Origin: Chionis minor
Taxonomy: Eukaryota; Chordata; Aves; Charadriiformes; Chionididae
Assembly: GCA_013398295.1 (NCBI GenBank)
Contig: VZSF01007904.1
Span: 99,360 to 163,359 of the forward strand
Length of the DNA stretch: 64,000 nt
Reading direction: 5' to 3'
Part shown: one piece after another, positions 48,734-60,800 of the stretch
Layout: each line of letters starts with the position of its first letter
Numbering within the stretch: position 1 is the stretch's first letter
Notes under the pieces: generated by a model
The model's database searches: none
What the model saw: only the letters and a program-made list of their open reading frames with translations
What the model was told of the DNA's origin: nothing
Translations under genes and position numbers: made by a program

Positions 48734-50311
48734 CTTTGAATCTTTTCAGGCAGGCAACAGCATCCCAGGAATAAAAAGAATGGCCAACTGTGACACAACT
48801 GGATTCTTCAGGATGATACCTTTCCTTCTCAGATGTCCTGTTACCACTTGTCTAAGGCGGGCCGTAATTTGTTGGGGAAGCCTTTTTGATATGAGGAGCT
48901 GGTAGAGGTGAGGCTATGGTGTGGGTGTGCAAAACTGGAGGAGAGAGAGCAAAAAGGAGATGATGGGTAAGGAGAGAAGAGATGTGCAGAAATGACCTTA
49001 AGGAATTGCATTTTTTTCCTGTTGAGGGACTCTGAGGAGATCCCAGCAGGCTGATGGGAAGTTCAGTTTTCCTGCTGGGCTCTGTTCACCCTTGTCTGGT
49101 GGGTGGATGCTCTGAAGTGCGTTTCCCTTCAGCATTGAAGGAATGCAATCAAACATAGAAACTTTTGCCCTTGTTTATTCTAATGCCCTTTCACCCTTGA
49201 TTTGGTAGTGGGAAAGATGCTGAGTATTTCATATATCCCAGTTCTAAATGGGTCTTGAGATCTGCCCACCAAATGACACTGTTACAGGGTTTATATGCAC
49301 TCCAGCATGGACAAATCTGCTCTAGCTTTAAATGCACTCAGGTCCCAAAAGAAGTCTAGCCATGGAGCAAAATGCTTGACTAATTTATTCAGTCAAGGAA
49401 ACTTCAGAGACTGCCAAGAATGCGAGAAAGTTAGTCTGCACTGAGCTCTGGGCTGTGCTTGAGTCCCTGAGATGCCTTGTTTATGGAGACCTTGGGTATC
49501 CCTGTGCTCAGTTGGTATCTGTTGTGTAAGCATTTTTGGGGGTGGTGAAATCACAGTATGTGGGCAGTCACTTCCTGTTAGGTATCCTTGGTCTCCATCT
49601 CCTGCTCAAGGGAGGCTTGGGAGAACTCCTGGTGGCAGAACAGCATCGCCCAGGAGAATATTGCAAAGGCAGGAAGACAAGTCTGGTATTTTGTTCACAG
49701 ATATCTCATTTTGTCCCATTAGTCCCCAGCTTGTTGTTGGAGCTATGGCTTTCTCCACAAAAAAATGGCTGTGCTCAGACATACAGACATATCAAAATAT
49801 TCACCAAAGCTGTATTTTGCATCATCACATCCATGCATTTGAATCCACTTGTCAGGAAGAAAAGGTCTGTATAAATTAAGATTGGCTACTCCCTGGGACA
49901 GCAACTTCTCATGGTAAATGCCAGGCACCATGGTGGTTCCCGTGTTCAAACTCAGCTTCTGCACAAATTTGCTAGTTTCTGGACAAATGTGGTGGTGCTT
50001 CCAACAGTGCTTCTGGGTCTCTGTGCCATGGGTCATAACTATGAAAAACTAGTCTTGATTTAAATCTCTTGCCAATCACATTTTCTGTGTTACTTCTTTC
50101 AATGTTAATTTATTACAACCTAATTAAAATGAAAATATATTCAGGCTACCTAAGGATGAGGGAATTCTCTTGGTTTTTAAGTCAGTGCTTTCTCTTGAAA
50201 CTTTTTAGTTATCAGCGCTGTGAAATACAGGAATGATCTGAATGGGAGGTTTTGGCTAGTCCAGAAGTTGTTTAAAGTAAAACCAAAGGGGTTTGTTTAG
50301 GGGATTTTTTC

Positions 50312-50339
50312 TTTTTTTTTTTTTTTTNNNNNNNNNNNN

Positions 50340-50374
<35 letters not shown>
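50312..50374. repeat. Poly-T tract interrupted by assembly gap
   Basis: Sixteen T (50312-50327), then twelve N, then thirty-five T (50340-50374). The homopolymer length is unresolved and the gap size is probably nominal. On the minus strand it would be a poly-A tract after TAAAATTT, but no canonical polyadenylation hexamer or recognisable retrocopy lies next to it. Confidence 0.9.
50328..50339. other. Sequence gap of 12 N
   Basis: An undetermined run inside a T homopolymer. This is a sequencing or assembly artefact of the tract, and its true length is unknown. Confidence 0.99.
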
Positions 50375-50381
<7 letters not shown>

Positions 50382-51463
50382 AGGTGATTTTAATCACTGT
50401 TACAATAATAATACTCCAAATAAAACTACAACCTGAGCAGCTACAACCTGGCTTAAATCTGAAAACCAATCTGAAAACATTTAGGTTTTCTTACTGAAAC
50501 AAAAGAAGTGTGGGCTTTTTTTATATTTTGTTTTTTAATGTAAATAAAAATCTTAGGGAGTGTGTATGCGGTATGTACATATTTCTAGTTCATTGAAAAG
50601 TTTTTTCGATAGCCCTCAAAACCCCATTGTAATGCATTTCCAAAGAGAACGTGTTTTTCAGCGAGGTGCAGATTTCAGTGAGTTTAAAGTGAACCAGCCC
50701 CTCCTCTCAATTCTCTAAGCATTGTCCAGGACAGAAACTTTTTCACGGAAGTCGTTCCCTTTTTTTTGAAGCAATGAAAGTGCTCAGCAGATGTTCTCGT
50801 GTACTATCCCATGCCAGCCATGTTCCCTGCACTGGAAGTTGCTAAGAGTGGGTTGGCAGAAGCCAGCTGTCCAAATGAATGGTTTCTGATTCATTAACAA
50901 TAAGAAAGCAATGAATTCAAGTCATATAAAATTGATTTTTTTTTTTTTTTCATCAAACCAAACCAAAATGATAGCAATTTCAGGTAGGGTGAACTATTTT
51001 GGTTAACCCTTGCAGTTTTGAGCAAGTGAAAATTGGATTCAAAAACTGAAGCCAAACAAAGTAAGGAAATTCAAAAAGCAAAGGTAGATTTGCATGGAAA
51101 AGCCACAATGTTTTACTTCAGAATATATGTTGGAAGAAATACACATGCCCAGACTTTAAAGAAACATTTCTCAACTGAGCTGCTCAGTGAGATTTATGCA
51201 AACTTTTGCAAAATGCCCTGAAGTTTCCAGAGCTGGGTACTTTCATCACAAAAACCCCCTCCACTGAACACAAAACACTTGGCAAAACTTCTGTTGCCTA
51301 GATCTAAGGCAGCGGGAGATGGACTGTGCTGGAGTGTGCCTAAGTGACACGCTTTAATCATCTGGAGAAGCTGACGCCACACTAGGACACGAGCCAGCAG
51401 CTCTATTTTAGAGATTACTAAAATCGGACCATATTGTGCTTGTTTTTGAAATGGATGCACAAC

Positions 51464-51541
51464 CGAGCAGTGCTCTCGACGTGCTCTCGGCATCACTGTG
51501 CACCCCCGACCATGATGCCTATCGAGCGCATTCGCGTCTCG
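51464..51541. promoter_or_regulatory. CpG-dense patch with phased direct repeat, candidate regulatory element
   Basis: Ten CpG dinucleotides fall within 78 bp, in sequence that is otherwise nearly CpG-free. The patch starts with the 9-bp direct repeat GTGCTCTCG at 51470-51478 and 51481-51489, spaced 11 bp, about one helical turn. An octamer-like ATGCAAAC lies upstream near 51197. Retained CpGs in an avian intergenic region can mark an unmethylated enhancer or a small orphan CpG element, but no transcript or factor can be named from sequence alone. Confidence 0.3.
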
Positions 51542-54120
51542 TTGCTGTTTAATTGCAGTTGTAGCTGTCATTTATGCTGCAGTACAGATACAGTTGAGCT
51601 GGGAGTCCAGAGAGATATAGCACAAGTGTGTGGCAGGACTGCACTGTGAGCTGCTAGTTGGCTAAATATTCGATATAGGGAAGGAAGGGTTATTACTGAA
51701 CAGAGATCAGGCACATTCCTGGGGACAGAGTGAATATGTGTGAGAACAGGATGTCATCTGCTGATGTCTGTGGGTCTGCACATAAACCCATTGTTTTTTG
51801 CCTAACTTTCAAACAAACAAACAACATGTGAGATAAAATGCCAGCTTCCTTTTGCCATTTCCATGTGCCTTTTCTGCTCTCCAACATATCTTGCAGAGCA
51901 AGCTTCAAATGAGAAGGGCATTCAGGTGCACAAGGGGCAGGAAGGACTGATGTGCTTTTCTTTCTTTCTTTTTCATTTTTGCAGTCATTTCTGCTTATGT
52001 TTGCCTGGTTTCTGGTTGGTTTTCTACAGGAAAAGGGATGCAACATCCCTGGCAGGCATAAATTTCTGACTCAAGATTTTATTCTGTTAGAGCAGTGGTT
52101 GTCCACTGAATGTATTCCTTGTGAAGCATGGTTTTCAATCAGCCACACTACAGAGGGCAAATGGCAAGAGCAGGCTTCTCTTGAGACCATCAGAGGGGTT
52201 TTTTTGCAGGAAAAGAGAGCTGGTAAGGAAATAGGTGTGCATAAGAAAGGGAAGAAAAGCATCCTTGGGATATGTGGATGGGGCCAAAGTTATTTTTGAT
52301 CTGGCTGAGCCGCGCGGCAGGAGGATCAGAGTGGTTTCTGATTTCGTTTGAGTTCCTTGCCCATTCCTGATTTATGTTGCAGACATAGGGTCTGTTTCCT
52401 TTTAGGCATTTAGCAGCAGAGTGCCCCTGCGTTTCTCCATCCATCATGGACTGGCATGGCACGCACATGGTGGGGTGGCTGGAGGGGCTGGGGGAGAAGC
52501 AAAATCGGCCAGAGCCTCTTGTGAATGCATTGCTGCTATTTGTGTTTTATTTGAAGAAATGATTAGAGTTTATTTTATTGCCAGGAAAGGCTGCCAGCCT
52601 TTATGATGACAAAATTGCTGAGTTTACTAGGAAGTTTATTTATATAGGCTTTGAAAGACAGACCCTACAATGACAGACACCAGTGAAGACCTGGGCTTGA
52701 TGGCTCTCCCATTTCCCTTGGCTGTTCTGCAGACCTATTAACCCTTTACTCTGACAGGTTCCTATGAAAAGAGGAGTTAAGAGCAAACATATATACAAAA
52801 TACTTCTTCCCTGGGATATTCTGGGTATTGAAGAAGGTTTGAGCTGCAGATCCAGACCTGAACAAACAAGTTGGCAGATGTTTGCTGATGGTGATAAAGA
52901 TTAACTCTACACATCTACAAGGGTAGTAGACAGGTTCTCACAGGAGGACATGCCCTTAGGGTGGGCATGTCCTACCATAGGTCACATCTCTGGAACATCT
53001 CTGGTGCTATGAGAACTTCTTTCCTCCCCCACTGCTGCCCCTGCTGCAGTAATGGAATTTCCAGAAAAGTTACCAGCAAAAAATGCATTTGGGGGAGGGC
53101 AGAATCACCTCCTGAATTAAGGCTTGGCAAGACAGTGCGTTTTAAGGAGAAAAATATATGTTTATATTTTCTTAAGTGTCAAAATGCTATGCTTTGACAT
53201 ATTAAGAATGAAAAGGTTTCACTTGGAAAATTTTCAAACATTTTATTTGATCGTTAATATTCATTCATCGGTATTATTTTTCTTTTTAAAAGTGGCCTGA
53301 CTTGGGAAGATATCCAAAATAGTCCAGAATTAATTAAAACAGAAGTTTTGTTTCACCTTAATTCATGGTATTTGTTTTGTTTTGCAGAAAAATACTCCAA
53401 TTTCTGCTAAAAGTTCAGACCAAACTCTCTTCCACATCCATGCGGCCATCACGCAAGAGAAATCAACCCTCTTCCCTCATCATTGTCTTCACCAGCATCT
53501 CAGGTCTACTGCTTGGCCTGGAGAAAGCCTTTTATCAATCAGTGGGGATGGCAGGCAGCTATGCTCTATGGATGAAAGACTGAAGAGGACCCTAAATATA
53601 ATTTACAAGCATGTTACATCTACACAAGAGCGCTCTCTCTCTGACTTCCCATCAACTCTTGCATCAATATCACGAATGTGGTTGTGATATCCATTCCTTC
53701 ATTTCTGTTAACACCAGGTTTGAGCTCCTAATACCAGTTTCTAACATTTTGAACTTGGAGGCAGCTTTCAAACAGCTGCCATTTTTTAAAGAGAACCAGA
53801 CCCAAACCTCCACTCCTTTCTTTTTTTCCTTAAAATGTGGAATTTCCCCCCCATAAAATTTTACTGACATATGTGCTCAGATGGGCAACGTTCAGATCTT
53901 AGCCAGAGACTTGTTTGATGCTTCACAAACCACCGAAGCTTGAAAATCATCAAGAAGACAAGCTTTCACTTTGGGATGTTTATGCTGGGATGGTTGGGAA
54001 GCCTTAAGAGTGGGGGCATTTTTTTGAAGTGCTCGCTGCAGCTGGTTTTTTCCTTCCCTACCTTTGAGAAGTTGCATCCCTTATTAAGCAAGTGTCTGGG
54101 ATTTATGAGAAGAGGAAAAT

Positions 54121-54170
54121 ATGTGTGCATATATACGTGTATGTGTGCATATATACACGCATACACACAT
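54121..54170. repeat. Alternating purine-pyrimidine tandem repeat
   Basis: A 20-bp unit beginning ATGTGTGCATATATA occurs at 54121-54140 and 54141-54160, the last five bases differing. ATACACACAT follows. Nearly strict purine-pyrimidine alternation over 50 bp makes it prone to Z-DNA or cruciform formation. Confidence 0.85.
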
Positions 54171-54514
54171 TCATTACTTCTTTAAAAACCTTTACAATCA
54201 ATTTTCTGCAACATACGTACATGTTGACTTCATAACAAAGTTACAAAAGAGGTCATTGTTCATTGAGTGGGTAGAAAAATTGAGACTTTCAGGATCTTGA
54301 CCGGCTTTGTTTTTTTGAATAAAGTTTGGCTACTTTAAACTCACACAGAGAGCTGCTAATGTTTCCAAAGAAGCAAAATACTAGCAAAAAGAGAGAAAGA
54401 GAAGTGCTAGTGAAAAACAATGAGGGAACTTTTCTTCAGCTCCAATTCTGGTTGGCATTTGTCCACATTACTCACTTATAGCTTCACAGGTTAAGACTTT
54501 ATACCATATTACAC

Positions 54515-54790
54515 CTGAAACTTAAGCAAGTACTTAAAGTTAACAGCTTTCTTGAATCATGGCATCTTTCTTTGAGGAGCTGAGCCCTCTAAGGTGCTGA
54601 GCACTCTGGCTCCCATCCAGCAGAGCACTCAAACACCAGCTTACATTTCACTGTGCTCAAGAACAAATTTAAAATTAAGCATGTGCTTAAGTGCTTTGCC
54701 AAAGAGGAGCAGGATTACTCACATACCAGAAGTTAAGCATGTGCTTAAGGTGCTTTCCTGGATTCAGGTTGGAACAATTGGAAAATAATG
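54515..54790. repeat. Degraded ancient interspersed repeat with TTAAGCATGTGCTTAA motif
   Basis: The 16-bp near-palindrome TTAAGCATGTGCTTAA (7-bp arms TTAAGCA/TGCTTAA around TG) occurs at 54675-54690 and 54733-54748. A decayed third version, CTTAAGCAAGTACTTAA, lies at 54521-54537. Each is followed by a CTTT(G/C)C..GA-type phrase (GTGCTTTGCCAAAGAGGAGC; GTGCTTTCCTGGATTCAGG; CAGCTTTCTTGAATCATGG). I recall such TTAAGCA-TGCTTAA/GTGCTTTGCTGAAT blocks as a dispersed repeat common in reptile and bird DNA, but I cannot assign a family name. Period-like recurrence and palindromy suggest a non-autonomous element or internally repeated ancient repeat. Confidence 0.5.
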
Positions 54791-57340
54791 ATCCTGTCTT
54801 TGGGTAGGTTTTGGAAAAAAAAAAATAAAATTGGAAAAAAGAAAGTCATCTGCTTGTTCTGACGGTGGCAGAGTCTTCCACCTGAAAGTAGTTTTATCTA
54901 ATTCTGTCCAGATCGTGAACAGTAAACAGAAAGGGAAGCCAAGTGTCTCTTGTACTTCTATAACTTCTGTTACTGTTGCATATAACTGACAGCATTTTGG
55001 GGCCGCGGAGCAATGTTAGCATCCTCATGTGACTATAGGATCTGAACACTCCAAGGGGCCACAGAAGAGCTCTGAGTAAAGTGGTAGGGAATGATACATC
55101 AGGAAAGCACCCTTTTCTTGGCAGAAGCACCACCATCGGCCCAAAAACTTGATCTGAAGGGAGGGCTGATGCAGGAGGGAAGAAGGACTTCCTAGCTCCC
55201 CCTGTGATTTCATGCATAGTTGAATTTCAACCTGGGTGCCCCAACTACTTGGTCATGGGACTGAGAAGACCACCTTCCTTTCCCTATCTGAGGCCTGAAT
55301 AAGAACAGCCAGCAGGAACATCATGGTCAGTCACACGTCCTCCACCACAGTATTTCTCTGCTAAACCTCTGTCCATATTTTGAGGTTGTTTCTCAAAGAC
55401 TGTTAAAAACAGGACTGAAGTAGCAGAGAGGACCCAAATCCAACTTTGGGTTGAGTTTGCGCCACACCTCAGGACTCAGCACCATCTGTGGGTTCCCTTG
55501 GGCGAAAACCAACACAGCATCATGACTTTGCCTCCTGTACAGTTATGCTTGCAAGAGAAATAAAACCATATGCCTTTGCCTGTTACCAGAGAAGTGAGGA
55601 CTATGCGGTTGTGACACACAAATGTAATGGTCTCAGGAAATAAAATGTTTTTTCTTTGGAGTAAAACAGTCAATCAATGTCAGATCTAACCCAAGCTCCC
55701 CGATGGTCAGAGACGGGTGGAGACAAGACTCAGCTGTAAAAATGTAGGCCTGCTAACCCTCCTGATTTTTTGGGATGGCTATGACTAGTATCAACCCCTC
55801 CCTCCTGCCATCCCTTAGCAGATCACAACCAGCAACTGCATGCCCCAGCATGTTTGTCACTGCCACTTACAATTGCAGTCTCAAATAGCACTATTTTTTC
55901 AGGTATTGTAACTCTTCCATGCACTGGATGGAGGAAGATGGTGATGTTTGCTCACTGTGTGGGAAAAGCTCTTGACCCCAAAGGGTTAAAATGTCCAGTA
56001 GAGGATGCTGCAAGCCCATGTCTCCACTGTGCCACCTTCAGGGAATCTGGCTTAATATCTGTTCCTTCACTCTAGCACTTAAGGAGTTTTGTAGCAGGTA
56101 AAACTAAGCCCAATTTCCTCAATCCTGTGTTAGTATTACTAAAAAAATACACCTAAATTAGGTCCCAAATTCCTGTGATCCTCATAGCGCTGAGCAGGGA
56201 TGAATAGCTTTCAGTAACAGCCCTGGATTTGGTGGTGTGGGGAGATTTATTTCCTGATCTTTTGCCCATCAAATCTTTTTCTGATCTTAATTGTCAATCA
56301 CATCATATGATTTCTCCAGAGAAATGAAAATAGCTGCTATTTGTCTTGAAAATCCATCCTTTGATGTCAGAATTCCAGGAAATAAAACACCTTTATAGTT
56401 ATGGGATCCAGACCTGTCTGACTGGGATGCATTTCCATCAAGACTTGTGTGTGTTTGTTGACTCGGATTTTAAGACATTCTGTGCCTTTTACATGGATTC
56501 ACAATGAGGTATTCATGGAGCATATATTTTTTCAAGAACTAAAATAGCCAGGTTCATTTGCTTCAGGTACCCCTTGCCCGATGTGTGCAAGCTGTCCCCA
56601 ACTGGAAAGGGCTTCCAGGGCAGTGGTACCCAGCCTGAACAATGCTGAAATAAGGGCCTGGAGATCTAGAGCTGCTCATATGTCGGCTGGTTCCCTTTTG
56701 GCACTTCAGGCATGTTTTCTAACAGATTGTGCATCAAAGGTGCCTCTGACACATTAAGCCCCTCTGTACACAAAGCCGTTGGGCACAATCTCTGCCTTGA
56801 AGGCCAAACCTTGCACAGCCTCTGTTGATGGACTGGTACAATAGCAGGGCACTGTCCTTGTCCCCACCATTCCAGACCACCCTTGGATACCACAGGATCA
56901 AGGGCTACAACAACATCTTCTCCAACCTCCCGACAGTGGCAATATCAGTTGATTTCTTCCAGCTGAGCACTGGAGAATGAAAACCTCCCTTTCACACAGC
57001 TCTGTCCTTTGGGCTGACTCTCTTCGTATCACCAGGTCAGCCAACCGTCATTACACAGCATGTCCAGCTCTGTCTGGAGAAGTTATTTCTAAAAAAGTCC
57101 GAATTAGCATATAAAATTCATTGGTAAATATCAGAAGAATGAGGAAAAGGCTAATTAAGAAAAATTTGGTCACTTCAGCCTCATTAATTTTCCATTGTTC
57201 TCAAGGAGTTTTGCAGACTTTGGCTGCAGACTTCAGGATTAAACATGTGCCACGACCTGGGGGCAGGATCTTTCTTGGTCTTTCTCCTAAGAACCGCTTC
57301 CTAGCCATGTTGGCTGGGTGGGAGTATGGGTCTGCCACAC
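54791..57340. other. Intergenic region, no gene seen
   Basis: 2.5 kb with no recognisable gene or transposon. The short open frames on both strands have no recognisable similarity. Confidence 0.55.
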
Positions 57341-57836
57341 TGAGTCCTGGTTTTGGATGGGAAAGAGTTAATTTTCTTTCTGGTGATTGCTGTGAAAGGA
57401 ATGTCAATAATACCTATTGTTTTTAGTTGTTGCTAAGTGATATTCAAGGACTATTCAAGGACTTTTTCAGCTTCCTATAGAAGTATAGACAGAATAATGG
57501 AATGGGCAATCAAATATTCCATAGCATAGATGTCATGATCAGTATATAAATGGGAGTTAGCTGAGGGGTGGGAATCTGCGATCACTGCTCAGGATAGTGC
57601 CAATTCACTGGGTGGTGAGAGTGACCTGTGTCACTATTACTATTTTTGTTATTGTTATTTTTCCTTTTCTGTTATTGTTTCTATTAAACTGTCTTTATCC
57701 CAACCCACCAGGGTTTTTATCCTCCCTTTCTCCTCCTTTTTTCCCTTTTCCCCCTCATCCTTCCTAGGGGAACAAAAGGGAAGGGTGAGTGAGCGGCTGC
57801 TTGGTTCTAGTTGCCAGCTGGGGTTAAACCGCAACA
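57341..57836 (+). mobile_element. Solo LTR of an avian endogenous retrovirus (ERVL-like)
   Basis: The block begins TGAGTCCTGGTTTTGGATGG, with the AAGAGTTAATTTTCTTTCTGG segment directly after. It includes GTTGTTGCTAAGTG, AAGGACTTTTTCAGCTTCC, a TATA box (TATATAAA, 57543-57550) and a polyadenylation-type ATTAAA (57683-57688). The 3' end is CCAGCTGGGGTTAAACCGCA followed by ACA. This order matches a common avian LTR family that I recall as ERVL-like. No gag, pol or env sequence flanks it, so it is a solo LTR left by recombination. It is diverged: it has an 11-bp internal duplication (TATTCAAGGAC twice near 57441-57463), and I could not find a clean target-site duplication. The exact 5' end is uncertain by about 30 bp. 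Confidence 0.8.
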
Positions 57837-60800
57837 AAGGCACATGTATACATATTGATCCGTAATACCCGCTGCTACCTGCTGACCTTATTCCTTCTAC
57901 AGCCAAGTCTGTGAGCTCCCATGATCCTTTCCAAGATGTCACTCATAATTTATAGTTTGCTGTTTTTTCTAACTCCCAGCCTTTCTGCCCATCTTTTCTT
58001 TAGACAGCCCTCTTTCCCCTCCTTCCAGCTGAAACTTTCAGTTTTCATTTGGTTCTTCCTCATAGATCACTCTGGTCCCTTGTTGTGGCTGACTTGGCTG
58101 TGAACCGATTTTCCCTGTTCTTTCCTCAGACTCTTACAACTCCACCATCTACCATTAAAAAAAATAAAAAATTGGTTACAGGGGAAATTCCCCTTGTTGG
58201 CTTTGCAATGTGGATCACCTTTCCTCCCTCCCCTCCCCAAATCCTCCGGTGTCTTCTCAAATTTGCAGGCTATTCCTTCTTTTTTTTTTTTTTTTTTTAA
58301 CATTGCACCAGCAATTAATCAATCAATCTGGCAACCTGGGACCAATCTAAAAATAATAAAAGAAAAGAGAAGTAACCGAAGGAGAAATTTGCTCTTGCTC
58401 CCATTATGTGTCAGCTTCATACTCAGATCTCTTCAAAAGCAAAGGACTCTGGGACATACTTTTTAAAATGCCTTTATAAAAAGCTCTCTGGTGTTCGGAG
58501 CCTGGCAGGTAGCTGGAGGAGGTGATGGCATTATTTTCAAAGACGTCATTCCTGAGGTGATGGCTTTAATGAAGAGGAAGCCGATTTACTGCTGAGACAA
58601 CATTGTTCCCTCAAGTAAAGCCAACAAGGGTCATTAGCACTTCATATATTTGGGTGACTGCTGTTTATTCTGACATGACAACCTTGTGCAGGCTTCTGCG
58701 GGTTGTAGTCCAGCCTCATGCACAGCTCGCTGTCAGGCCTCAGCATGGAGGATGAGCAGGGGTCATGAAGTGCATGTTGTATTCCCCGTGGGTATTTGAT
58801 TTCCATCTCACTTGCAGCTGGAGGGTACCGAGCCTGCCCCTGGCAAAATTTGGGGCATAGCTGCTGCATCCACGCAGCCAAGCCCTGCAGGGCTGGCCAT
58901 TGCATGCTGGCTGCCTCTGCCAGATATTAAATCAGTCAATTTGTAAATCACTGCGGTGTAGAATATGGTCAGCTCAAACCTGTCTAAATTCATCTTCTCA
59001 GTCCACTTCATCTCCCTGCCTACCTCCTCTGACCCATCTTCCTCCATGCCCCACAGACAGGCTTAGAGCCTCTGCAGCTCTGTACTGCTTCGAGGTACTG
59101 TTGCTACTAGAAGATCATGTCCATGCTCAAACCAATTTATTGAAGGCAGCCAGGCAAAAGATGGGTAAGAGAATTGGTGTCTCCTTTTCAAATTGTAGGG
59201 TTTGAGGCCAGAAGGGGATGCTCACCTAATCTACAAGAGGCAAGCAAGAGAAAACAATCTGTCCCTTGGCTCTGTGTCAACTGGAGCAGGTAGGCTCAAT
59301 CTAATGGTGCAAAGTCTCCATCCATGCAGCACAGCTTCCCCAACCAGAAGTAGGAGCAGCTTACTCAAAATCACCTCTGCGGGAACCACACTCCTTCCAG
59401 GACATGCTCTTTTCTCTCCACTAGCCTCTGCAATGAGCTACTGAGACATCTTGGCTTGCCTGAAGCTGGCTGCAAGAGCCCTTGCACAGCGCTGTATTGC
59501 ACAGCAATGAGGGACCTTAGAAAAACAGGGGCTTGACCAGCTCCTCCTGTGACCTGTCTCTGATGATGAACTGCTCTCCCTAAAATATCAGCACTTTATT
59601 TTCAGGTACGGCTCTGCTGATTTCCACCTCCTGCCAAAAAGACCACATTTTTGCCCTTGCCTGCCAAGCTGGAGGTCTGAATGCTGGAAAAGGTGATTAT
59701 TTATTAGCTGAAAAGAGAAAGAAAACAAACAAAACCCACAACCCGTGATGCCCCATGGTGCCTCAGTCTGGGAACCCATATTTGAGAGGGGAAGGAGTAT
59801 GTGGGACATCTTCCCCCTTGGGCCAACACAAGACATGCCCCCAGCACCACACTTGGATATGAATAACACAAATTCAAGCCAGCACCAAAGCTGCCTTTCC
59901 CAGAAAAACCCTTGGCTATCTGAGGACCTGCCTGGAAGGTGGCAGAGGTTCAGATCTCAGGTCCCCTGTGGGTATCATGACAGCTCGGATTTTTGGACTG
60001 CTCACTGGTCTTTGTGGCCATCAAGAAAATGTGAAACTTTGATCATCAAGTGGAGCAACCACATTTTTTCACTCTCAGGAAATATTTTTCATTCTGACGG
60101 GCTATGAAACCATTTCCCACTCAATTCTACTAGCTTGAAATAAGAGGAAAAAAATAATAAAGTTGAAAGGTTTGGGTACCATACTGAACTTTTCTGAAGT
60201 CTTCAGTGTATTGTGCCCTGGAGTTTTGGTTCAGCCCATTGCAAAGCCAAGCAGAGGCTCAGAGTGGGATGCTCTTCGAGGTGACAGCACTGCAGTTCCT
60301 GAGCTTGGGGCTGGGCATGCAGCTGAAACATGAAACACAAAAAGCACTAATTCCCTCACTGCACACATTTACACTGAAATACAGAAGAGGTTAAATGCTG
60401 TGCTCACAGCTGCACAAGAAGTGGTGCCAGCATTTGAAATCTGGGAATAATTGATTTGTGTTTCCAGGATCATTTTTATTGAAGGGAGGGAAAAGAGAGG
60501 GATTGAGATTGAGAGAGAGAGATTGCTATTAAGAATTATAACCACCAAACTTTGAGCATATGGTTATGTTGGTGGCTGCTGTCAGTCTGCCCTGTGAGCT
60601 GTCCTGCCCTGACACCGGTGATACCAGGCATAGGCTGAACCAGATGCTTGTGGTGAACCAGGGAGATGGCAGACAGACCAAGGATCCATTTGCTTTAAAA
60701 AAGCTTAATACTGCTAAACAGCTGATTTACCTGCTAATGGCTTCTTGGGCACTTTGATGGTAAATGCACCTAAGCTGCATTTTAGGTAGGTAAAACTGCA

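Larger units (their letters stand above)
44056..50311. other. Intergenic region, no gene seen
   Basis: About 6.3 kb with no recognisable gene or transposon. It contains the short AAAAT repeat at 45808-45834, a 12-bp tandem duplication GGCTGTAGAACT at 47148-47171, and the ATT repeat at 48713-48733. A G-rich patch lies at 45243-45273 and an A-rich/C-rich patch at 48220-48272. Confidence 0.55.
50375..54514. other. Intergenic region with a CpG-dense patch
   Basis: No gene is recognised in these 4.1 kb. Most of it is AT-rich and CpG-poor. The exception is 51464-51541, with ten CpG in 78 bp. The alternating purine-pyrimidine tract at 54121-54170 is listed separately. Confidence 0.55.
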
